Shown: piece by piece, positions 55,680 through 63,697 of the stretch
Position numbering within the stretch: position 1 is the stretch's first letter
Layout: every line of letters begins with the position of its first letter
DNA from: a virus
IMG/VR virus record: IMGVR_UViG_3300021599_000853
Coordinates: 1 to 64,000 of that record
Strand: one strand, 5' to 3'
DNA length: 64,000 bases
Notes under the pieces: model-generated
Database searches by the model: none
Told to the model about the DNA's origin: nothing
The model's input: only the letters and a program-made list of their open reading frames with translations
Made by a program: the position numbers and the translations under genes

Positions 55680-57935
55680 CTAGGATTCTTTTCTTAATTT
55701 ACCATCATAAAAATCAAATCTATTGTGTTCTGTTGGGGTTAATAACAATAATGTATTACCTGTTTTACTAACAATTTGTGGCCAATTACAATAATATACT
55801 TCACCAGTTACATATGAAAGATTTTCTGATGTGAAAATATTTTTAAAATTAGTTCTGGGGGCATTGGGATCTAACCCTATTTTAGGTAAATTTCTCTTGT
55901 TTGGCCAGAACTTTTCTCTTATATTTTGTGGTACATTGTACCATGACCATTGAGTACCGTTATCTCCAAAAAATTCACTATAGTTTAATTTTAAAAAATC
56001 AAAATTATTTTTATGTGTAATTTTAAGTGACTTTTTAAATAAATCTTTTACGTATCTATTGAATCCATTTCTACAAACCTCACCTTCTTTAGGATAAAAA
56101 AACATATCGTCTTCAAAAAATAACATGTAATCACTATCACTTTCATCGAAATGTTCTGCAATCCATTGTCTTCCACCACAAATTCCTAAATTATCTTTTT
56201 TTATGTGTTCAAATCCATACTTTTCACATAATTCGATATATTTTGGTGTTGTTGATGAATCGGTAGAATTATCTAACAAATATTTTTTTGTCTTTTTAAT
56301 ATAGTTTATATCATATTCTTCCATTGATTTTAGAAGTGTCTCAAATTGATTTGGACTATTGAATGTTATTACATATAGTGAAACTTTATTAATATCCAAA
56401 TCATTTTCTATTACTGTTTCATCATCTGCAATGTGTGTTATTTTTTCAGATTTAATAACTAAATTATCATTTTTTAAATCCTCAAAAAATTTAGAAACTA
56501 ATCCATTACCATTTATTTCTGAATATGTTATTGATTGAGGGTATTTGTAAGTCATAATTGTGAAAATACTCTCTTCTGTCCCCATTAAATTATTATTTAA
56601 TGTTTCTTGTAATAATCCATAATAAATCGAGTTTATTTCACTTATACTTTCTTTTAATCCACCAAAAAACCCACCTCTAGCCACTTTATTAACTTTTGAT
56701 CCTGAATAATTATTCATTTCAGAAATTTCAAATCCATGTATTTCTGTTGTTGTTTCATATGGGAAACAAATAAAATGAAAATTATTAACATATTTTGGTA
56801 GTTTTTCTAAAACATTATCGTGTGTAAAATAACCCATATGAACAGTATTCGCTAAACCCGCATCAATCCAAAACAAATATTCAGAATTAAATTTATCTAA
56901 AATTTTTGCATCGTGTAATAAAAAAACTTTAGACATCACTAATGGATTATACAACTCTAATTTTGCCTGTGTTGAATCTTTCAACCAACCTACTTGGTTA
57001 AACCAATTTGGATTATTTCTTATTTTTTGAATCTTATCGAAAAATTCGTTATTCTTGAACCAAGATAAATCTCTTAAAATAAATTGAGTGTTTTTACCAC
57101 TTCTTTTTGAAAAAACAAATTTTTGTAATTCTTCATCACCAAAAACAATTAAATTTTCTTTTATTTCTAATAATTTAGAAAATTTATCTAAGTAGTGATC
57201 ATAAGATCTTGACCATCCTTCAGTTAAATTAGATCGTCCTAAATCCCACAAACCTGTTACTAATGTAACACCACCATTTTTAACAAAGTAGTTTTCATCC
57301 ATTTTTCTATTTTTTCTATACACACCAACATGTTCAACTATTTCTTTTGTTGTATTGTCAACATTTTTACTTTTAAGAAAATCATCTATTGCCAATTTTA
57401 CACCAGGTAAGTCATGTCTGTTATAATCATGAAAACATATATAACCACCATCCGAAACCCTATCCCAAATTTTTTCCAAACTATCGTATATTGAAGTATA
57501 AAAATCACCATCTAAAAATGCGAAAGAAATTTTTTCAGGTAGATTATCTTCAGGTATATCTTTAAACCAATTTTTATTTATTATTGGGACTGGAAGATTA
57601 TTTTTTTGAAAATTTTGAATTAACACTTGTTGTGTTGTTTTTAATGTCCCTGCTCTCCATCCCGTATTTTTTTCTATTTCTGACAACTCCGGTAACCCCT
57701 CAAAAGAATCATATACATATAAATTTTTATTTGATGAGGTCTCTATTAATGTTTTCATCAAGTATTTACTTGATTCACCAACGTAACATCCTAATTCAAC
57801 GACATCACCATCAACATTATCTTCTATTGTGTGTAATAATAAATCAACCAATAATTCTATCTGTGAAAAAGAAATTATAGATGCGTCTACACGAACGTTA
57901 TCAAAATTTAATATTTTTTCTCTAACTAAACTCAT
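55680..57935 (-). CDS. Methyltransferase-HtrL/YibB-GT2 fusion
   Basis: This 751-residue protein has three domains. The N-terminal part (about 1-205) is a SAM-dependent O-methyltransferase of the TylF/MycF type, with VELGCYVGESSKYL, VYDSFEGLPEL and SFAFLDGDFY. The middle (about 220-500) is an HtrL/YibB-type glycosyltransferase-like domain, marked by TLVTGLWDLGRSNL, a YLFWIDAGL segment and HMGYF. The C-terminal part (from about 515) is GT2, with SLYVITFNSPNQFETLL, the NLGICGGRQWI loop and LFFEDDMFF metal site. It may build or cap a methylated glycan chain. It starts the part of the cassette nearest DNA polymerase. Three-domain fusions of this type are unusual. Confidence 0.75.
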   Translation of the reverse strand: MSLVREKILNFDNVRVDASIISFSQIELLVDLLLHTIEDNVDGDVVELGCYVGESSKYLMKTLIETSSNKNLYVYDSFEGLPELSEIEKNTGWRAGTLKTTQQVLIQNFQKNNLPVPIINKNWFKDIPEDNLPEKISFAFLDGDFYTSIYDSLEKIWDRVSDGGYICFHDYNRHDLPGVKLAIDDFLKSKNVDNTTKEIVEHVGVYRKNRKMDENYFVKNGGVTLVTGLWDLGRSNLTEGWSRSYDHYLDKFSKLLEIKENLIVFGDEELQKFVFSKRSGKNTQFILRDLSWFKNNEFFDKIQKIRNNPNWFNQVGWLKDSTQAKLELYNPLVMSKVFLLHDAKILDKFNSEYLFWIDAGLANTVHMGYFTHDNVLEKLPKYVNNFHFICFPYETTTEIHGFEISEMNNYSGSKVNKVARGGFFGGLKESISEINSIYYGLLQETLNNNLMGTEESIFTIMTYKYPQSITYSEINGNGLVSKFFEDLKNDNLVIKSEKITHIADDETVIENDLDINKVSLYVITFNSPNQFETLLKSMEEYDINYIKKTKKYLLDNSTDSSTTPKYIELCEKYGFEHIKKDNLGICGGRQWIAEHFDESDSDYMLFFEDDMFFYPKEGEVCRNGFNRYVKDLFKKSLKITHKNNFDFLKLNYSEFFGDNGTQWSWYNVPQNIREKFWPNKRNLPKIGLDPNAPRTNFKNIFTSENLSYVTGEVYYCNWPQIVSKTGNTLLLLTPTEHNRFDFYDGKLRKES

Positions 57936-57945
57936 AATATTTTTT

Positions 57946-59475
57946 TTAATTGAAATACCCTAATTTATAAAAATAATTTTTATTATCATCAATGTTTTCT
58001 GATCTAAAAAGATTACAACCACCTTTTTCGTTTGGTACTGCACTTATAATTGGAAACGATTCAACAACAGGATTAAATTTCCTGTCATTTATATAATTCA
58101 TCACTATTCTTTTTATTTTGTTTTTACCTAAATGTGCGGAAATTACAATATCATCACTCCATGATTTACCAACAAAATCAGTAAAAAAATCTTCGGTAAA
58201 AAATCTTCTTTCTACTGATACTGTTTTATATCCCTCAAGAATTCTAACACTCGTATCTTTATTTAATGTTGTACATAAATGACACGTATTGTCATATGAA
58301 CTTATTCCCGCAAAACCTAAAGCAGTATCTGGATATATTTCTTTTTTCATTAAATGATATTCAATAAAATAATCCATATAATTTATATCATCATCTACAA
58401 TTATTATTATCTGATTTGGATCTAAAATTCTTTTAAGTGTCGGAACAATCTTTGTTATTGAACCATAATCATCACATCTAAAAATTTTTAGTTTTTCTAC
58501 AGTTCTTTCCATTTCTAATAACCACTCAGGTATAATATATTCTTCACCTGTCTTAACATTTATATATGGAATATTAAAATGTATTTCATAATTCTCATAA
58601 GATAGAGTGGTTAATCTCTCTATAACCGATTTAACCCCCCAATCCTGTCTTGTTTCATTTAATCTAGATGGTATAGTAGATAATGTTAAAATAACTTTAG
58701 GTTTATTTTTTAATTCAATCTTTGTGATATCTAAGTTTTCTAAAATGATTTCTTTATTTTCTATAAAATTAAAATCGGACTCTAATGTTTTAACATTTGT
58801 TGTGTTTATTAAAATTGTTTGTCTACCATTTACAAGAGGTATATAACCATTCTCTATTAGATGCGGTGTTAATAGTTTGTCTTTACCTCCATCTTCTGTA
58901 ATGAAATCAGTATCATCAATAATAATTAAATGAACATTAGATAATTTATCTTTTGCCGCTAAAAATGCTTCTAAATGTTTTTCTGCATATTGTGGAGTAC
59001 CCTTATCCCAACCATCTAAAAAAAGAATATCTATTTTTTTATCGAAATTTTTTAAGAATGATATTCCGTCATTTGGGATGTGTACATTTAAGTTATCTGG
59101 CTGTTGTTCCCCAATATTTGAATATGACCAAGATATTGATGTTTTACAATTTTCATCAATATCTACAGTGTGAACATCAAAACCATATTTTGACCAAAAA
59201 AAAGTTGAATGTCCGTCACTACAACATGGTGGAGATACCAAAGGATTTGGTTCTAAATTGAAATAATCAATACATTTTTGTGTGACAGAATATCTTGAGC
59301 TACCAATCTCAACCACTGTTTTTAAATCTAGTTTTTTTCCTAATAATATACCTAATTTTAGATATGGTGCGGATTTAGATCTAAAATTTACGTGATCATC
59401 ACCTGTTAAATTATCAAAGTCCCAAAATTTTTTATCTATCTTAAAATTATTAATTAACTTATAAATTTCTCTCAT
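57946..59475 (-). CDS. Methyltransferase-glycosyltransferase fusion
   Basis: This 509-residue protein has two domains. The N-terminal one (about 45-205) looks like a class I methyltransferase: TVVEIGSSRYSVTQKC, HTVDIDENCKTS, DILFLDGWDKGTPQYAE, and a terminal LIIIDDTD. The C-terminal one (about 253-480) is a GT-A-type glycosyltransferase with ILTLSTIPSRLNE, an IIIVDDDINYMD metal site and a CHLCTTLN pair. It is separated by 10 bases from the three-domain fusion gene. I infer transfer of sugars and methyl groups to the same glycan, but no acceptor is visible. Confidence 0.7.
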   Translation of the reverse strand: MREIYKLINNFKIDKKFWDFDNLTGDDHVNFRSKSAPYLKLGILLGKKLDLKTVVEIGSSRYSVTQKCIDYFNLEPNPLVSPPCCSDGHSTFFWSKYGFDVHTVDIDENCKTSISWSYSNIGEQQPDNLNVHIPNDGISFLKNFDKKIDILFLDGWDKGTPQYAEKHLEAFLAAKDKLSNVHLIIIDDTDFITEDGGKDKLLTPHLIENGYIPLVNGRQTILINTTNVKTLESDFNFIENKEIILENLDITKIELKNKPKVILTLSTIPSRLNETRQDWGVKSVIERLTTLSYENYEIHFNIPYINVKTGEEYIIPEWLLEMERTVEKLKIFRCDDYGSITKIVPTLKRILDPNQIIIIVDDDINYMDYFIEYHLMKKEIYPDTALGFAGISSYDNTCHLCTTLNKDTSVRILEGYKTVSVERRFFTEDFFTDFVGKSWSDDIVISAHLGKNKIKRIVMNYINDRKFNPVVESFPIISAVPNEKGGCNLFRSENIDDNKNYFYKLGYFN

Positions 59476-59476
59476 T

Positions 59477-60343
59477 TTACAAAAGTTCTTTTATTTTATT
59501 TTCATTTAATATTTCATTTAATATATTGACATTAGATTCTACCGTTCCATTTTCTTTAAACCATTTATACCCATTTTCAGATATAAAAGTTAACAATTCA
59601 ATATCGTCTTTAATTGAATTAAATTTATCTAAAATTATTTCTGTTTGTATTTTTGGATTTGAATTATATTCAAAAGAAATATAATGATAATCTGGCACTA
59701 AATCATTATGAAATTTTTGGGATAATAAAGGACGTAATAATACTGATCTTGAACTTAAGATCTCCATGTCGCGATTACAAATTTCGGCGGCACCATTTAA
59801 AGATAAATTAATCCTATTGTTTGTTAATTCGTTGAAATAATTCTCTATTGGAAAATTTTTTTTATCTGTAATATTTAAAATACCATGATTTTTTAGATTT
59901 AATCTATCACCATACAAATATCCTCTAAACATCAAATCATTATTTTCTTTTTCTGACATATGTTTTGCCGTGTTATGTATTTCATCAAATATTAAATCAT
60001 AACACAAATAAGAAGAAGGTATATTATCTATATTGTATTTATTACCACAAGAAGATATTATCCCTTTACATAAATCAAATTTCCAACCATGTACTGAATA
60101 CGTTAAATCTATCATATGGTCCCAATATGATATGACAAAATATTTTTCAGTATCTTTATTTTTTATTGTCATTAAATGTGGTGAATATATACCACCGGGT
60201 TCACCATTATATTTAGAACCAAATTCAATATAATCAAATTCAAAATAATTAAATTTTTCTTTTATTTTTTCATGTAACTTTTTAAAAACATGAAAAACAG
60301 ACCACCTTGTGTGAGGATGTTGATATCCTATTTCTACTTTCAT
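59477..60343 (-). CDS. Possible glycosyltransferase, CAP10/GT90-like
   Basis: This 288-residue protein has the pattern INLSLNGAAEICNRDMEILS followed by SRSVLLRP and HYISFEYN. It resembles GT90/CAP10 or exostosin-type C-terminal domains, where a 'DG...R...L.S.S..L.P' segment binds the nucleotide sugar. The N-terminal part (YQHPHTRWSVFHVFKKL) gives a single further Rossmann-like hint. I am not certain of the family. It lies between clear transferases with one-base spacing, and no signal peptide is present, so a cytoplasmic glycosyltransferase is the best guess. Confidence 0.45.
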   Translation of the reverse strand: MKVEIGYQHPHTRWSVFHVFKKLHEKIKEKFNYFEFDYIEFGSKYNGEPGGIYSPHLMTIKNKDTEKYFVISYWDHMIDLTYSVHGWKFDLCKGIISSCGNKYNIDNIPSSYLCYDLIFDEIHNTAKHMSEKENNDLMFRGYLYGDRLNLKNHGILNITDKKNFPIENYFNELTNNRINLSLNGAAEICNRDMEILSSRSVLLRPLLSQKFHNDLVPDYHYISFEYNSNPKIQTEIILDKFNSIKDDIELLTFISENGYKWFKENGTVESNVNILNEILNENKIKELL

Positions 60344-60344
60344 T

Positions 60345-61151
60345 TTATCTTTCTGTTGCGTGTTGTACTAATGCTCTTGGACCTACTTTATAACCATTCG
60401 CGGTAAAAACTTTACCCCAAACAAAATGATGCCAACCAATATCAAATGGTTTAAATCCAGCAACTAATGCGGAAACACCAATTTCAAACCCTTCCGCCCA
60501 TGTACCATAAGAAAAATCTTTATTTACTAAATAATCATGAAACCATTTCCATTGATCTACCATTTTTCTTAATTTTTTGTCTCTATTTACAAAAATTAAT
60601 AAATATTCTGCCGGCAATGATGCATCGTCCCATTCTGATTTTTGATTTTTATCTAAATCATAGTTATATATTTTGTGCCAAAAAATACCATGATCTCTTT
60701 TATTTTTTTCATTATAATCCTTTATGAAGTCCCCCCAACGATAATCGGTTCTCGGACCAAAAAAGTCATATCCTTGATCTAACTTTTCTTTAGTAAAATC
60801 TAATACCATATTTTCATCCCACCAATCAAAAGAATTATCACAATCTGTAAAAATTACTATTGTGTCGTCTAAATCCATAACAGGAATTAGAGATAGGTAT
60901 CTCATATTAAAATTAAAATCATTACTCAATTTATTTTCACCAATAGGTATTCTGATTTTAACATCATCCCTATTCATTTTATTTATCTTAATTCTTTCAT
61001 TGTCACCAAATTTTTCTTTAATTATATCTTCACAGTCTGTTGTGATATAAAAGTCTATATTACTAAGTCTCAATACATCTTCTATCATCCTACATGTATA
61101 GTCTTTTGTATAATTTTTACCAAAACTTAAAGTTGTTAATGCAATTTTCAT
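60345..61151 (-). CDS. GT-A-type glycosyltransferase
   Basis: This 268-residue protein opens with a Rossmann-like strand (IALTTLSFGKNY). It carries a DxD metal site in DDTIVIFTDCDNSFDWW and a C-terminal GWHHFVWGKVF segment that likely binds the sugar nucleotide. It resembles GT8/GT-A type enzymes found in bacterial polysaccharide clusters and in phages, but I cannot name the family. The start ATG (61151) overlaps the preceding methyltransferase by 4 bases. It is a middle gene of the cassette. Confidence 0.6.
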   Translation of the reverse strand: MKIALTTLSFGKNYTKDYTCRMIEDVLRLSNIDFYITTDCEDIIKEKFGDNERIKINKMNRDDVKIRIPIGENKLSNDFNFNMRYLSLIPVMDLDDTIVIFTDCDNSFDWWDENMVLDFTKEKLDQGYDFFGPRTDYRWGDFIKDYNEKNKRDHGIFWHKIYNYDLDKNQKSEWDDASLPAEYLLIFVNRDKKLRKMVDQWKWFHDYLVNKDFSYGTWAEGFEIGVSALVAGFKPFDIGWHHFVWGKVFTANGYKVGPRALVQHATER

Positions 61152-61699
61152 AATTGTTTTTTCTTTTTAAATGCACAATAATAATATGTTTTATCACCCA
61201 CGTCAATTCTTTTTTTGTAGTTAAAATTTTTATATTCAATTAATTCTAACATTGGATAAAATGTTGACATAATTTCATCATCTAAATCTGGTTGTAAGTG
61301 TATTTCGTATTTGTTTCCAAATACTTCATTTTGGGGTAAATAATAAGGAACTACGACTATTAATTCATTACATTTATCTTTTAATTTATGTAATAACTTT
61401 ATTCCGTCCTCTCTAGATAAATGTTCTAATATATCTCCCATGATTATTATATCATAATGATCAAAATTAAAATCTAATATATTAATATTGAATACATTAT
61501 CATACATTTTTTCTAAATCATATTCTTTTATGTATGGTTCCCATATTTCAACCGCATCAAACTTTTTAAAATGATGATTTAATAATTTATAATAAAAACC
61601 ATGACCACAACCAATATCTAATATTGAACAAGAGTCATCATAGTTTTCACATAAGTATTCTTTAATTTCTGTGGATAAGTATCCCCAATTTCCTGGCAT
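61148..61699 (-). CDS. SAM-dependent methyltransferase
   Basis: This 183-residue class I methyltransferase contains the motif I segment SILDIGCGHGFYYKLL (about 23-38), an acidic end of strand 2 (FDAVEIWEPY) and IIIMGDILEHLS (motif IV/post). There is no obvious substrate-binding domain, so the family type is Methyltransf_11/23-like. It overlaps the downstream glycosyltransferase gene by 4 bases, and probably modifies a sugar or a glycan end. Confidence 0.8.
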   Translation of the reverse strand: MPGNWGYLSTEIKEYLCENYDDSCSILDIGCGHGFYYKLLNHHFKKFDAVEIWEPYIKEYDLEKMYDNVFNINILDFNFDHYDIIIMGDILEHLSREDGIKLLHKLKDKCNELIVVVPYYLPQNEVFGNKYEIHLQPDLDDEIMSTFYPMLELIEYKNFNYKKRIDVGDKTYYYCAFKKKKQL

Positions 61700-61706
61700 A
61701 TAATTA

Positions 61707-62960
61707 TTAATTTAATTGTCCTGTTATCCTTTCACACCAACCTTTTGATTCACTATGTGGCCAAACAACCCAATATTTTGGTTTATGTGAAGTCTGAAAT
61801 TCCCTCCAAATTTTACAATATTTATCAGGATCATTTAACATTCTATTTATTTCAGATTTATCGGCATCTTTTCTAAATATTGTTTCGTCTTTGTCATTGT
61901 GAAATGCCACTACCCAAAAATCGTAATCTTTTTCAGGAACCTGATTGTAATTTATATCTATACAATGTTTAAATATTTTTGCAAAACTTTTCTTCCAATC
62001 TTCTTCATTATCAAATTCGTATGGGTTTGGTGGATATTTTTTATCTAATGTGTGTTGTTGTACTGATCTTTCACTAAATAATAATCCGGTATACTTTTCA
62101 TAATCTCTTAATGTTCTTTCATTACCAAACCCATATATTCCAAATTCTTCCGAATTAAAAATTTCACCATCCATACCAAACAATCTTCTGTTTTTTAGAT
62201 GGGACCTTTTATTTTTATCTACCCAAGACCTATCATCATCCCATTGTTTTGTTCTACCCTTTCTTGTATATTCGTGCCAAATAACAACTCTATGTGGGTG
62301 AAATAAATCATATCCATGTGTATATGCCCTTGCGGCAATTGATATTTCCTCACCGTGAAAATAAAATTCAGGATCATGTTGAACTTCTTTAGAAAACGAA
62401 CCCAAAGTAAAACAAAAATGTGCAGAATAAAATCTAGCAGGTATCGGTTCATTTAAATCTCTCCAACCAGGAATTGTTTCAGGTAAAAAAAACACCGCTC
62501 CCTCTGGTATAAACCTATCAAAAACCATTCTCCAAGGATCTTTAACTCTACCATTTGGGTCATTATCTGGATCAAATGATGATACATATCCTGTTAATAG
62601 TGGTTTTTTATGTCCTTTATCCTGTAATTGTTTAATCATTCCGATTAACATCTCATCCCAGTCTTTTTCAAAACGCATATGGGAATCTATTTGTAATGTA
62701 TACTCTTCCCCATCATATTGTTGTTGTGTTAAATTTCTAGCCCAACAAACACCTTTTGATTCTGTATACGGAATATCAATTACTTTAAATCTTTCATCTG
62801 TTTTAAATTCAGATAGATCGTCAAAATTATCGTCTACATGGTATTGTCTCGCAATACTTAAACGTAAATTTTCAGGAAATTTTGAATTTTCCAACATGTT
62901 TTTTATTGTTGGAATTAATTGAGGGTCTCTGTAGGATGCAATTTGCACAAAAATTCTCAT
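61707..62960 (-). CDS. GlcNAc-transferase, GT60-like
   Basis: This 417-residue protein matches the PF11397 'GlcNAc' family, CAZy GT60. It opens with MRIFVQIASYRDPQLIPTIK. It then has KGVCWARNLTQQQYDGEEYT, a DxH-type metal site in LQIDSHMRFEKDWD (about 89-102), and YFHGEEISIAARAYTHGYDL with FHPHRVVIWHEYTRKGR. GT60 enzymes studied in eukaryotes transfer GlcNAc to Thr or hydroxyproline in proteins. A polypeptide acceptor is therefore possible, and the Thr/Pro linkers in this phage are candidate substrates; that link is my inference. Its start codon sits in a strong predicted hairpin (62951-62988). Confidence 0.8.
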   Translation of the reverse strand: MRIFVQIASYRDPQLIPTIKNMLENSKFPENLRLSIARQYHVDDNFDDLSEFKTDERFKVIDIPYTESKGVCWARNLTQQQYDGEEYTLQIDSHMRFEKDWDEMLIGMIKQLQDKGHKKPLLTGYVSSFDPDNDPNGRVKDPWRMVFDRFIPEGAVFFLPETIPGWRDLNEPIPARFYSAHFCFTLGSFSKEVQHDPEFYFHGEEISIAARAYTHGYDLFHPHRVVIWHEYTRKGRTKQWDDDRSWVDKNKRSHLKNRRLFGMDGEIFNSEEFGIYGFGNERTLRDYEKYTGLLFSERSVQQHTLDKKYPPNPYEFDNEEDWKKSFAKIFKHCIDINYNQVPEKDYDFWVVAFHNDKDETIFRKDADKSEINRMLNDPDKYCKIWREFQTSHKPKYWVVWPHSESKGWCERITGQLN

Positions 62961-62988
62961 ATCTTTTTTTCAAAAAATACGAGAATTT
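62951..62988 (-). promoter_or_regulatory. Hairpin over the GT60-like start codon
   Basis: The minus-strand RNA can form a stem of about 17 bp (AAAUUCUCGUAUUUUUU with its partner, two G-U pairs) with a short loop. Its 3' arm includes the G of AUG and the next codons. This could mask the start, or act as a terminator of the upstream fibre gene because UUUUU follows. Confidence 0.5.
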
Positions 62989-63015
62989 AAATAATTGTGA
63001 ATATTAAATTATAAT

Positions 63016-63618
63016 TTATATTGCCAATTTTTTGATAAATAACCTTGTTGGTGAATCATTGGTTGACGATGGGAATGGTGTGTTTGTTGAAGGATTTATA
63101 GATACGGTATAAAATGTTGGTGTCGTTACTTGAATAATTATATTTCCATATATTATTTGATCCGCAGTTGTTTCAGCACTTTTAAAGTCTGAAATCATCG
63201 TACCTACTGTCATTGAACCATTTGATGTGGTTGAACTGTTTAATCTAACTGTCACATCAATATTGTTGAATAAATCGAAAATATGTACACTTGAGATTAT
63301 TTCATAATACCCCGGTTCTTTAAAGTGTATTCTAGCTCCGGTATTACCCGTTTGACCCGAGTTTACCAATTCAAAAATACCAGTATTACTATTAAAAATG
63401 GTTGTATTCCATCTTGGATAATTTTCGGTTGCGTTTGTTAAGTTTGCGTAGCCAGACCCAGCAATATTCTCCCAAGAAAATGCGGCGGCCCCACTATCTA
63501 AGAAAACAGATTTAGTAACTTTGAAAGTTTCAGTTTCTCCACTATTATTCATTATTACATAAGAACCTGTTGTGTCTCCTGTAAATAAAGGTAATTGACT
63601 TATTTTAGTATTAGCCAT
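63016..63618 (-). CDS. Small tail fibre-like protein, C1q/TNF-like
   Basis: This 200-residue protein opens with MANTKISQLPLFTGDTTGSY, a start seen in many phage fibre or head-fibre proteins. The remainder is beta-rich (IFELVNSGQTGNTGARIHFK, GYYEIISSVHIFDLF) in a pattern like C1q/TNF-type trimeric knobs. It lies between the glycosylation cassette and the protease fragment. The upstream element TATTTATAAATA (63628-63639) is a good late-promoter candidate. Receptor binding is inferred. Confidence 0.6.
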   Translation of the reverse strand: MANTKISQLPLFTGDTTGSYVIMNNSGETETFKVTKSVFLDSGAAAFSWENIAGSGYANLTNATENYPRWNTTIFNSNTGIFELVNSGQTGNTGARIHFKEPGYYEIISSVHIFDLFNNIDVTVRLNSSTTSNGSMTVGTMISDFKSAETTADQIIYGNIIIQVTTPTFYTVSINPSTNTPFPSSTNDSPTRLFIKKLAI

Positions 63619-63627
63619 GATCTTTTT

Positions 63628-63639
63628 TATTTATAAATA
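63628..63639 (-). promoter_or_regulatory. Late-promoter-like element, TATTTATAAATA
   Basis: The 12-base palindrome TATTTATAAATA lies 9 bases before the ATG at 63618. Read in either direction it contains TATAAATA, the T4 late promoter core, as well as the TATTTATNA element used by other genes here. Confidence 0.4.
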
Positions 63640-63697
63640 TGTCGTTATTATGTTTTTTATTAAATATATATTATTTTGATTTAAAAATAAACAAATT

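Noticed and set aside
62219-62452. Minus-strand 77-residue frame inside the GT60-like gene
   Set aside because: It is fully contained in a well supported gene in another frame, with no recognisable motif.
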